From assembly GCF_004217495.1 (NCBI RefSeq), contig NZ_SHLC01000001.1, forward strand, positions 186,001-250,000: a stretch of 64,000 nucleotides of DNA, read 5' to 3'. The position numbers were made by a program, and so were the translations under genes. Origin of the DNA: Microterricola gilva (GTDB lineage Bacteria > Actinomycetota > Actinomycetes > Actinomycetales > Microbacteriaceae). The notes beneath the pieces are model-generated. The model ran no database searches. It saw nothing but the letters and a program-made list of their open reading frames with translations, and was not told the DNA's origin. Below, one piece after another: positions 24,595 to 32,008 of this stretch; the first letter of the stretch is position 1; every line of letters begins with the position of its first letter.

Positions 24595-26529
24595 ATGCAA
24601 CGTCGCACCACGCGGCTCATCGTCGCGATCACGACGGCCGCCTTGGCCGTGTCGATCGCCACCCCCGTTTATGCAGCCACCCCCACCCCGCCGCCACCGA
24701 TTCCAGTTCTCACCGGGGCCGAGCTCTCCGCCTCCTGGGCGGCCCCGCTCAGCACGCGGGGCCGGTACGTCGTCGACGCCAACGGGAACCGGTTCAAGCT
24801 GAAGTCGGCGAACTGGGATGGCGCCCAGGGGCACTGGAACGGCACGCAGCCGAAGAGCGATCCAGCCAACTACAACAGCGGGGTGAGCTATGACATCCCG
24901 ATGGGGCTCGACCGCGTGCCGATGGCCACGCTCATGGCCGACTTCCACCAGGTGGGCATCAACAGCATCCGCCTGCCGTTCTCCAACGAGCTCCTGGGCA
25001 TGACGGCGCCGGTCCCGGATGCCGCCGTGCTGGCGAACCCGCAGCTGAAGGGCAAGACGCCGCTGCAGATCTTCGACAACGTGGTCGCCGCGCTCACCGC
25101 CGACGGCTTCGCCGTCATCCTGAACAACCACAGCACGACCTCGCGCTGGTGCTGTGGCGAGAACGACGGCAACTCCAAGCCGCACAGCAGCCAGACCCTC
25201 GACAAGTTCGTCAGCGACTGGGCGTTCCTGGCCGCGCGCTACGTCAACAACCCCCGCGTGGTCGGCATGGACCTGCGCAACGAGGTGCGTCGCGACATCA
25301 CGGACGACCCCAACTGGGGCATGGGCGACGCCAACGACCTCTACAAGGCGTACCAGCTGGCCGCGGTCGCCATCCAGAAGGTGAACCCGAACACGCTGAT
25401 CGTGATGGAGGGCATCAACTGGCAGGGCATCCCGATCGACGGCTTCTTCCACGAGCGGCCCAACCTGCGGCCGGTCGCGACGACGTCGAACACGATCCTC
25501 TACCCGGACAAGCTCGTCTACTCCTCGCACGTCTACGGCTTCACGGGCCCGAACCACACCGGCGCAACCGGCCTCGGCGAGACGCACGACCCGCGCTACC
25601 GCGACATGACCGCCACCGAGCTCGCCGCGGCGCTGACGGCGGAGTCTCTGTTCGTGACGACCGCGGGTCAGCACTACACGGCCCCGGTCTGGGTGAGCGA
25701 GTTCGGCACCACCGGCGCAGGCCAGGACAACCCCAAGGAGATCGCCTGGTGGGGCAACCTCATTGACGTGTTCGTCGCCAACGACACCGACTTCGCCGTC
25801 TGGCCGCTGGTGACCCAGGCCACCGAAGCGGGTGTGTTCAGCGACAAGTTCGCCCTGATCGGCTACTCGCCGAGCGGCACCAAGTTCAGCATCGCGGATG
25901 ACTGGCGCTACCCGGCCTGGTCCAAGCTCGTCACCGCGCCGGGCAAGAGCGGACCCGTCGCCGTCGAGCCGCGCTGGAACATGCTCGGCAGCGGCAGCAT
26001 CTCGCCAGACAACAACTCCTCGCTGCGCTTGCAGGGCACGGACTGGGATTCGGGCAAGTGGAAGGGCAACTGCGCCGACTCCGAGCGCCTGATCGGTCTC
26101 TCCCGCAGCTCGAACCGAGCGCTGTGCACGAACAACGCGCAGCCGGCGACGGGCACCGCGTACACGGCGGTCAGCAACGAGTCCACGGTGACGCACGACT
26201 GGGCGGGCGGCTACAGCAAGCTGCAGTGCCCGGCCGGCCAGATCGCGACGGGCTTCAGCGTCAACCCTGGAGTCACGAACAAGTGGGCGATGTCGAAGCT
26301 GCTCTGCTCGCAGAGCACCACCCCGTTGCCGACGAGCCAGGGCCGCACGCTCTGGTTCGACCAGGGCGACAACCGCCCGGCCGGCGGTGGATCCACCGCA
26401 AGCGACTGGGCTCCCGGCAAGTTCAAGGGGCAGTGCGCCAACACCGAGTACATCGCCGGCGTTGCATACACCTACCGCTGGAACAACGGCGGCGTGCCGA
26501 GCGCGCTGCTCTGCAAGCCGCTGGTGTGA
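24595..26529 (+). CDS. Secreted glycoside hydrolase family 5 enzyme (cellulase-like)
   Basis: A 644-residue exported protein. The signal peptide has a basic start (MQRRTTRL), a hydrophobic core and a likely cleavage after VYAA; a Pro/Thr linker follows. The GH5 barrel spans roughly residues 60-430, with the acid/base Glu in DLRNEVR (about 230) and the nucleophile Glu in VWVSEFGT (about 369). A C-terminal region of about 190 residues has repeated Trp/Gly/Cys patterns (GKWKGNCADSERLIG, KLQCPAGQIATGFSV, GKFKGQCANTEYIAG) that I cannot assign; it may bind carbohydrate. GAGAGG precedes the ATG. It separates purC from purD, hence a likely insertion. Confidence 0.9.
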   Translation: MQRRTTRLIVAITTAALAVSIATPVYAATPTPPPPIPVLTGAELSASWAAPLSTRGRYVVDANGNRFKLKSANWDGAQGHWNGTQPKSDPANYNSGVSYDIPMGLDRVPMATLMADFHQVGINSIRLPFSNELLGMTAPVPDAAVLANPQLKGKTPLQIFDNVVAALTADGFAVILNNHSTTSRWCCGENDGNSKPHSSQTLDKFVSDWAFLAARYVNNPRVVGMDLRNEVRRDITDDPNWGMGDANDLYKAYQLAAVAIQKVNPNTLIVMEGINWQGIPIDGFFHERPNLRPVATTSNTILYPDKLVYSSHVYGFTGPNHTGATGLGETHDPRYRDMTATELAAALTAESLFVTTAGQHYTAPVWVSEFGTTGAGQDNPKEIAWWGNLIDVFVANDTDFAVWPLVTQATEAGVFSDKFALIGYSPSGTKFSIADDWRYPAWSKLVTAPGKSGPVAVEPRWNMLGSGSISPDNNSSLRLQGTDWDSGKWKGNCADSERLIGLSRSSNRALCTNNAQPATGTAYTAVSNESTVTHDWAGGYSKLQCPAGQIATGFSVNPGVTNKWAMSKLLCSQSTTPLPTSQGRTLWFDQGDNRPAGGGSTASDWAPGKFKGQCANTEYIAGVAYTYRWNNGGVPSALLCKPLV

Positions 26530-26643
26530 TCGGGTCGGGGCTGGGCGCTTCGGCGTCCCGCCCCGCCTGAGCGCAGCTCGGGCTTCGCTCGGGGGAGCGG
26601 AGCCCGGTCATCGCTCGGGGGAGCACCGCCCAGCGAGAACAGT

Positions 26644-26677
26644 GATGGCCGGGTCACCACACGGTGACCCGGCCATC
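26644..26677. terminator. Bidirectional hairpin terminator between GH5 and purD
   Basis: GATGGCCGGGTCACC (26644-26658) and GGTGACCCGGCCATC (26663-26677) form a perfect 15-bp stem with a 4-nt loop between convergent genes. Confidence 0.8.
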
Positions 26678-26695
26678 AATCTGTCGCTGGGCGGG

Positions 26696-28000
26696 CTACT
26701 CCGCGACGCGGGCGGCGATGTCGCTGCGGAACTGCGCGCCATCGAGCTGGATGTTGCCGAGCGCCTCGTAGGCGCGGGCGCGAGCCCCGGCGAAGTCCGG
26801 TGCGGTCGCGACGACGTTCAGCACGCGGCCGCCGGTCGAGACGAGACCGCCGTCGCGGCTGGCGGTCGCGGCGTGGGCGATGTGCACGCCATCAACGGCT
26901 GCCGCGGCATCCAGCCCGGTGATCGGGCGACCGGTCACCGGCGTCTCCGGGTAGTTCTCGCTGGCGAGCACAACGGTGACGCAGGCGTCGGCCGAGAACT
27001 CGGGGTTCGCGCGCTCGCCGAGTGCACCGGTTGCGGCGTCGAAGAGCAGGCCGGAGAGCGGGGTGACGAGGCGGGGGAGCACAACCTGCGTCTCCGGGTC
27101 ACCGAAGCGGGCGTTGAACTCGATCACGCGGATGCCGCGCTTGGTCAGGATCAGGCCGCAGTAGAGCAGGCCGATGAACGGCGTCTGCTCTGTCGCGAGC
27201 CGGCGCACGGTCGGCAGCGCGATCGTTCGCTGCACCTCGTCGACGAAGGCGGCCTCGCTGCCGAACTCGGCGTCGAGCCACGGCAGCGGCGAGTAGGCGC
27301 CCATGCCGCCGGTGTTGGGGCCGGCGTCGCCGTCGGCGAGGCGCTTGTAGTCCTGCGCGGGGGAGAGCGGCAGCACGTTGTGGCCGTCGCTGAGGAAGAA
27401 GAGGGAGACCTCCTGGCCGTCGAGGAACTCCTCGATCAGCACGCTGCCGTGCTGCAGCCAGTGGCTGGCGTGGCCGATGGCGGCGTCGCGCGACTCGGTC
27501 ACGAGCACGCCCTTGCCCGCGGCGAGGCCGTCGGCCTTGACCACGTACGGCGCACCGAACTCGTCGATGGCGGCGGTGGCCTCGGCGAGGCTGCCTGCGC
27601 GCACGGCACGGCCGGTGGGGACGCCGGCCTCGTCCATGATGCGCTTGGCGAAGGTCTTCGAGCCCTCGAGCTGGGCGGCGGCCTGGGCCGGCCCGAACAC
27701 GGGGATGCCGCGGGTGCGGAGCGCGTCGGCGACGCCGGCGACGAGCGGGGCCTCCGGGCCGATCACGACGAGCTGGACGTTGTTGTCCATCGCGTAGTCG
27801 GCCACGGCGACGGGGTCGTTGGCGTCGAGGGCGACGGTGCTGATCGAGCCGGCGCGTTCTGCGCCGGCATCCGCCGCGATGCCGGCATTGCCGGGCGCGG
27901 AGATGATCTCGTGGGCGTCGCCGCCACGCTGCTCCTCTGCAAGGAGGGCGGTGATGATGGCGTGCTCGCGGGCACCGGAACCGAGGACCAGAATTCTCAC
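26696..28000 (-). CDS. purD: Phosphoribosylamine-glycine ligase
   Basis: A 434-residue ATP-grasp enzyme forming glycinamide ribonucleotide. [14 protein letters not shown] is the N-terminal signature; [43 protein letters not shown] and [15 protein letters not shown]-like sequence ([14 protein letters not shown]) are the substrate and ATP-grasp motifs. Length is typical. The GTG start is preceded by TAGCCT (28012-28007) with a 6-nt gap, again a leaderless arrangement. It is divergent from the sterol-carrier-like gene across an array of short repeats. Confidence 0.96.
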   Translation of the reverse strand: MRILVLGSGAREHAIITALLAEEQRGGDAHEIISAPGNAGIAADAGAERAGSISTVALDANDPVAVADYAMDNNVQLVVIGPEAPLVAGVADALRTRGIPVFGPAQAAAQLEGSKTFAKRIMDEAGVPTGRAVRAGSLAEATAAIDEFGAPYVVKADGLAAGKGVLVTESRDAAIGHASHWLQHGSVLIEEFLDGQEVSLFFLSDGHNVLPLSPAQDYKRLADGDAGPNTGGMGAYSPLPWLDAEFGSEAAFVDEVQRTIALPTVRRLATEQTPFIGLLYCGLILTKRGIRVIEFNARFGDPETQVVLPRLVTPLSGLLFDAATGALGERANPEFSADACVTVVLASENYPETPVTGRPITGLDAAAAVDGVHIAHAATASRDGGLVSTGGRVLNVVATAPDFAGARARAYEALGNIQLDGAQFRSDIAARVAE

Positions 28001-28040
28001 CGGTTCAGGCTACCGGATGCCGCGTGCTCCCGCCCGCGCG

Positions 28041-28162
28041 CCCCGTCGGTTGAGCCCGCCCCGTCGGTTGAGCCCGTTCCGTCGGTTGAGCTTGTCGAAA
28101 CCGGGCCCCGTTGGTTGAGGTTGTCGAAACCCTGCCCCGTCGGTTGAGGTTGTCGAAACCCG
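28041..28162. repeat. Array of GTCGGTTGAG...GTCGAAACC repeats
   Basis: Five CCGT(C/T)GGTTGAG units follow each other between 28041 and 28162; the last three continue to CTTGTCGAAACC or GGTTGTCGAAACC. The same element appears singly near 3652, 30587, 30632, 41702, 59434 and 59515. It behaves as a dispersed intergenic repeat of this genome. Confidence 0.75.
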
Positions 28163-28182
28163 GGGCGGGTAGCGTGGTGGGC

Positions 28183-28542
28183 ATGGCACGGGCACGCATC
28201 GATGACGCACAGGGGCGGGCGGCCGTCGCCGCCTGGCGGGCGGATGCCGAGGGCGCCGGCCGCGACATCCGGGCCCTGGCCGTGCGCTACACCCTGCAGC
28301 TGCTTGCCGAGCTGGCTCCGGGCAACACCCTCGAGGTGCGCGTCCCGCCGTTCGGCGCCGTGCAGTGCATCGAGGGGCCGCGGCACACCCGCGGCACCCC
28401 GCCGAACGTGATCGAGACAGATGCCGCCACCTGGCTGGCGCTCGCCGCCGGCGAGCTGCCGTGGGCCGAGGCGCTGGGCTCCGGCGCCGTGCACGCCTCC
28501 GGGCAGCGCGCCGACCTCGCCGCGCAGCTCCCGCTGCTGTAA
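28183..28542 (+). CDS. Sterol carrier family protein (actinobacterial purD neighbour)
   Basis: A 119-residue soluble protein of the SCP2-like family found in actinobacteria, here divergent from purD. Conserved sequence includes RDIRALAVRYTLQLLAELAPGNTLEVRVPPFGAVQCIEG and TPPNVIETDAATWLALAAGELPWAEAL, and the C-terminus has the HASGQRADLAAQLPLL pattern. The ATG at 28183 is chosen over an upstream in-frame start within the repeat array; TAGCGT ends 7 nt before it. Biochemical role unknown. Confidence 0.82.
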   Translation: MARARIDDAQGRAAVAAWRADAEGAGRDIRALAVRYTLQLLAELAPGNTLEVRVPPFGAVQCIEGPRHTRGTPPNVIETDAATWLALAAGELPWAEALGSGAVHASGQRADLAAQLPLL

Positions 28543-28544
28543 TT

Positions 28545-28586
<42 letters not shown>

Positions 28587-28617
28587 TCTGCCGGACCTGC
28601 CGCCAGCCACCGTTGGC

Positions 28618-28690
28618 AACTCAGGCAGCACGGGCGGTCCGGCGCCGAAACCGGCCGATCGGGTGCATCATGCGGCAGGCTGCCTGAGTT
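28618..28690. repeat. AACTCAGGCAGC/GCTGCCTGAGTT long-loop inverted repeat
   Basis: Perfect 12-bp arms (28618-28629 and 28679-28690) flank a 49-nt GC-rich loop between two convergent genes. The same arms recur at 61228-61311, and a degenerate pair at 41971-42054. It may terminate transcription, but the conserved arms suggest a mobile or REP-like element. Confidence 0.6.
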
Positions 28691-28710
28691 CCTGACGGAG
28701 CCGACGGGCG

Positions 28711-29550
28711 TCAGCGGAGCGGCAGGATCAGCGGTGTCCCCGTGCGCGGGTGCTCGAGCACCTCGACGTCCTGGCCGTAGACCGTGCCGATGCGCTCGGC
28801 GGTCAGCACCGCGCGCGGCTTGCCGCTGGCGACGACGCGACCACGCTGCAGCAGCGTGACCCGGTCGGCGTACGCTGCGGCCACGTTGAGGTCGTGCAGC
28901 ACGACGATCACGGTGTCGCCGGATGCCGCCCGCTCCCGGGCCAGGCGCATCACGTCCTCCTGGTGCTTCAGGTCGAGGGCGGCCGTCGGCTCGTCGAGCA
29001 TCAGCGTCGACGCTCCCTGCGCCAGCACGCGCGCGAGCGCGGCTCTGGCACGCTCGCCGCCGGAGAGCGACGGCACCGCGCGGGAGGCGAGCGCCGTGAC
29101 GTCGGTCAGTGCCATCGCCTCGGCGATCATCCGCTCGTCGTCATCCTCCGCGTCGGTTCCGCGCCACGGGGCTCGCCCCATCTCGACGACCTCGCGCACG
29201 GTGAACGGGAAGAACACCTCGTGTTGCTGCAGCAGCACCGCGCGCACACGGGCGAGCTCGCGCAGCTTCCACGCGGCGAGCGGGCGCCCGTCCAGGGTCA
29301 CGGTGCCGGCAGTCGGCGTGACGTCACCGGCGAGGGCGCCGAGCAGCGTGGACTTGCCTGCACCGTTCGGGCCGAGCAGGGCGTGCAGCTCGCCGGGGCG
29401 CGCCTCGAAGTCGACGCCGTCGAGCAGCCGGGCGCCGTCGATGGCGACGGTGAGTCCGGCGGCGACCAGGCTCGGACCGGCGCCGGCGGGGCCCTGCAGG
29501 GCGGGCGCAGCGGCATCCGACGCCCCGGTCAGTGAATCGGTGGCGCTCAT
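28711..29550 (-). CDS. hmuV: Heme ABC transporter ATP-binding protein
   Basis: A 279-residue ABC ATPase. Walker A is LLGPNGAGKSTLLGAL, the Q-loop lies in AVLLQQHEVFFPF, the signature motif is LSGGERARAALARVLAQG, Walker B is STLMLDEPTAALD, and the switch His is in VVLHDLNVAA. The start at 29550 overlaps the hmuU stop codon by ATGA. Last gene of hmuTUV; it powers heme or siderophore uptake with the FecCD-type permease encoded upstream. Paired IdeR boxes before hmuT indicate iron repression. Confidence 0.93.
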   Translation of the reverse strand: MSATDSLTGASDAAAPALQGPAGAGPSLVAAGLTVAIDGARLLDGVDFEARPGELHALLGPNGAGKSTLLGALAGDVTPTAGTVTLDGRPLAAWKLRELARVRAVLLQQHEVFFPFTVREVVEMGRAPWRGTDAEDDDERMIAEAMALTDVTALASRAVPSLSGGERARAALARVLAQGASTLMLDEPTAALDLKHQEDVMRLARERAASGDTVIVVLHDLNVAAAYADRVTLLQRGRVVASGKPRAVLTAERIGTVYGQDVEVLEHPRTGTPLILPLR

Positions 29551-30698
29551 CCCCATCCTCCGGAGCGGCGGCGCGTGCGGCGGAGCAGCCAGAAGAAGAA
29601 CGGTCCGCCGACGAGGGAGGTGAGCATGCCGATCGGCAGATCGGCCATCGGGACGGCGGTGCGCGCGACGAGGTCGGCGCTGGCCATCAGCAGCGCGCCG
29701 CCCAGCACGCTCGCGATCAGCAGCGGGCGGTGGGCCGGGCCGAGCGCCATGCGCATGAGGTGGGGAACGACGAGGCCGACGAAGGCGATGATTCCGGCGA
29801 AGGCGACGGCGGCGGAGACCAGCACCGCCACGACGACGATCACGACGATGCGCACGAGCTCGACGTTCACCCCGAGGTGGCGTGCCCCACGCTCGCCGAG
29901 CGAGAACAGGTCGAGGGTGCGGGCCAGGCTGAACGCGACGATCAGGCCGATCAACACGAGCGGCGCAATGATCGCGACCTGCTGCCAGCGCGCGCCGTTC
30001 AGGCTGCCGAGCTGCCAGAAGATGATCTGCTCGCGCGACGCGCTGTCGCCGAGGAAGGTGAGCAGGGCCAGCGCCGCACCCGCGAAGGCATTGATCGCGA
30101 TGCCCGTGAGCACAAGGGTCACGACCTCGGTCTTGCCGCGCGTGCGGCTGGCGAAGTAGACGAAGAGGGTCGTCGCCAGGCCGGCGATGAACGCGGCCAG
30201 GGCCACGCTCCACTCGCCGAGGAAGGTCCAGCCGAAGACGATGGCGGTGGCCGCTCCGAGCGCCGCGCCGGAGGAGACGCCGACGACGCTCGGCTCGGCC
30301 AGCGGGTTCGAGAACACGGCCTGCATGAGGGTTCCGGATGCCGCCAGGGCCGCACCGATCAGCAGGGCGAGCACGATGCGCGGGAAGCGGATCGTCCAGA
30401 GCGCGACATCGGCGGTGGGATTGGCGGCCGGGCCAACGTCGAGGCCGAGCGCCCGCAGCACGGAGCCGACGACCTCGCTCGGCGCGATCGTCAGCTGGCC
30501 GCTGCCGGCCGAGATGAGGCAGACCAGCACGAGCGCGACGCTGAGCGTGCCGAACAACACGGTGCGCCGACGGCGGAGCCGCCGGATTTCGACAGGCTCA
30601 ATCAGCGATGGTGTTGGCCCAATCGGCGGGGCCCCGTCGGTTGAGCTCGTCGAAACCGCGTCAGGAGTCGCCGTCGCCGTGGTGCTGTCCGCCATCAC
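29547..30698 (-). CDS. hmuU: FecCD-family heme/iron ABC permease with repeat-derived N-terminus
   Basis: A 383-residue membrane protein with about nine to ten hydrophobic segments. Family features are FPRIVLALLIGAALAASGTLMQAVFSNPLAEPSVVGVSSGA and VPHLMRMALGPAHR. The ATG overlaps the hmuT stop codon by ATGA. The first 40 residues are odd: VSTSSTDGAP and SLIEPVEIRR are translations of two copies of the genome's dispersed GGTTGAG...GTCGAAACC repeat (30632-30657 and 30587-30605). The repeat has therefore been absorbed into the cytosolic N-terminus without breaking the frame. Confidence 0.92.
   Translation of the reverse strand: MMADSTTATATPDAVSTSSTDGAPPIGPTPSLIEPVEIRRLRRRRTVLFGTLSVALVLVCLISAGSGQLTIAPSEVVGSVLRALGLDVGPAANPTADVALWTIRFPRIVLALLIGAALAASGTLMQAVFSNPLAEPSVVGVSSGAALGAATAIVFGWTFLGEWSVALAAFIAGLATTLFVYFASRTRGKTEVVTLVLTGIAINAFAGAALALLTFLGDSASREQIIFWQLGSLNGARWQQVAIIAPLVLIGLIVAFSLARTLDLFSLGERGARHLGVNVELVRIVVIVVVAVLVSAAVAFAGIIAFVGLVVPHLMRMALGPAHRPLLIASVLGGALLMASADLVARTAVPMADLPIGMLTSLVGGPFFFWLLRRTRRRSGGWG
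30587..30657. repeat. Two dispersed-repeat copies within the hmuU coding sequence
   Basis: ATTTCGACAGGCTCAATCAG at 30587-30605 and a CCCCGTCGGTTGAGCTCGTC-type copy at 30632-30657 lie inside hmuU near its 5' end, encoding residues about 14-37. Confidence 0.8.
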
Positions 30699-31846
30699 TG
30701 GGCCTGCGCCGCGAGCGGGCCGGACTGCTCCGGCGCGTAGACCGCGCGGGCCAGCGCCTCCAGCACCTGCGGGGTGCGCGGGCCGAAGCTCAGGATCTCG
30801 GTGTCGCTCATGTCGACGATGCGGCGGTTCTCCCCGGCCGGTGTGCTCGCCAGGGCCGGGATGCTCTCGAGCAGGCCGTCCACGCCGTTGACCGACTCCA
30901 GCCCCTTGCTCATCACGAGCACGAGGTCGGGCGCGGCTTCGACGAGTGCCTCGGCGGTGACCGGGCGCATGCCCTGCCAGCCGATCTCGCCGGCGACGTC
31001 GACGCCGCCGATGCTCGTGATCAGGGCGTCGGCGGCCGACTCCTCGCCGAAGAGGTAGTACACGCCGGCGCTTCCACGCACGTAGAGGAAGAGCATGCGC
31101 GGCCGGTCGGCGGTGTCCGCGGGGGCGATGGCCTCGATGTCGGCAGTGACGGCGGTGAGCTCTGCATGCACACGCTCGGTGAGTTCGGTGCCGGCATCCG
31201 GAACGCCGAGGGCCGCCGCGACCTGTTCGATCACGGTGCCGATGGTGTCGATGCTGCGCTCGGAGGTGGTGATGACGACGGGGATGCCGGCATCGCGCAG
31301 CTGGGCGAGCACGGCGGGCGGGCCGAGCGTGGTGTCGGTCAGGATCACGGTCGGTGCAAGCTCGAGGATCGGCTCGGCGGAGAGCTGGTGGCCGCCCATC
31401 GTCACGACCGGCAGTGCGGCCGCCTCGGCGAATCCGGTGGAGCTGTCGCGGCCAACGACCTGCTCGCCGAGGCCGAGGCCGAAGACGGTTGCGGCGAGCG
31501 AGCCCGAGACGTCGAGCGCGAGAATGCGCGACGCGTCGGTCACCGTCACCTCTGTGCCCTTGTCGTCGACGACGGTCACGGGCAGCTGCGGCTCGGCCGC
31601 GTCGTCGATGGCCGTGATGCCGGCGTCGGCCAGGCAGGCCGTTGACGGGCCGACCCAGTCACGCGGCGCATCCAGCACGTCCAGCTCAGCGAGGGGGACC
31701 TCGGATGCCACGCACTCCCGCTGCGGTTCCGCCGCGACCGTGGTGCCGGCACAGCCTGTCAGGGCGAGCAGCGCGGCGGCCAAAGCCAGGGGAGCTCCGG
31801 CCCGCAGTGCGCGGCGCAAGGGGGAGCGGGGAGCAGAAGAGATCAT
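30695..31846 (-). CDS. hmuT: Heme/hemin ABC transporter substrate-binding lipoprotein
   Basis: A 383-residue lipoprotein: basic start, hydrophobic core and lipobox LTGC. It has the TroA/BtuF-like clamshell organisation of HmuT, with VDDKGTEVTVTDASRILALDVSGSLAATVFGLGLG, then VVTMGGHQLSAEPILELAPTVILTD and a C-terminal lobe containing LFLYVRGSAGVYYLFGEESAADAL. It should hand heme to HmuU. First gene of hmuTUV and divergent from the HtaA surface protein. An IdeR-type box ends or begins only 6 bp upstream of the start codon, so binding would block transcription directly. Confidence 0.92.
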   Translation of the reverse strand: MISSAPRSPLRRALRAGAPLALAAALLALTGCAGTTVAAEPQRECVASEVPLAELDVLDAPRDWVGPSTACLADAGITAIDDAAEPQLPVTVVDDKGTEVTVTDASRILALDVSGSLAATVFGLGLGEQVVGRDSSTGFAEAAALPVVTMGGHQLSAEPILELAPTVILTDTTLGPPAVLAQLRDAGIPVVITTSERSIDTIGTVIEQVAAALGVPDAGTELTERVHAELTAVTADIEAIAPADTADRPRMLFLYVRGSAGVYYLFGEESAADALITSIGGVDVAGEIGWQGMRPVTAEALVEAAPDLVLVMSKGLESVNGVDGLLESIPALASTPAGENRRIVDMSDTEILSFGPRTPQVLEALARAVYAPEQSGPLAAQAQ

Positions 31847-31852
31847 GATTAG

Positions 31853-31871
31853 TAAGGATAGCCTAAGCTAA
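31853..31871. promoter_or_regulatory. IdeR/DtxR iron box near hmuT
   Basis: TAAGGATAGCCTAAGCTAA matches the 19-bp iron-box consensus TTAGGTTAGCCTAACCTAA at 16 positions. It lies 6 bp upstream of the hmuT start codon. Confidence 0.75.
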
Positions 31872-31902
31872 GAATTGACAGTTCGCTGTGAATCTGCAAC
31901 GG

Positions 31903-31921
31903 TTAGGTAAGCCTTAGCTAA
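31903..31921. promoter_or_regulatory. IdeR/DtxR iron box upstream of the HtaA gene
   Basis: TTAGGTAAGCCTTAGCTAA matches the iron-box consensus at 16 of 19 positions. It is 87 bp upstream of the HtaA start; a TTGACA lies at 31875-31880 between the two boxes. Confidence 0.75.
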
Positions 31922-32008
31922 CCATGCTGTGGCGTCAAATCCCAATCCAGCCCACGTGAACGATGACCGTTCCCGCGTGGGCTCCTTCTTGCCTGGAGAA
32001 GCCGCGTC

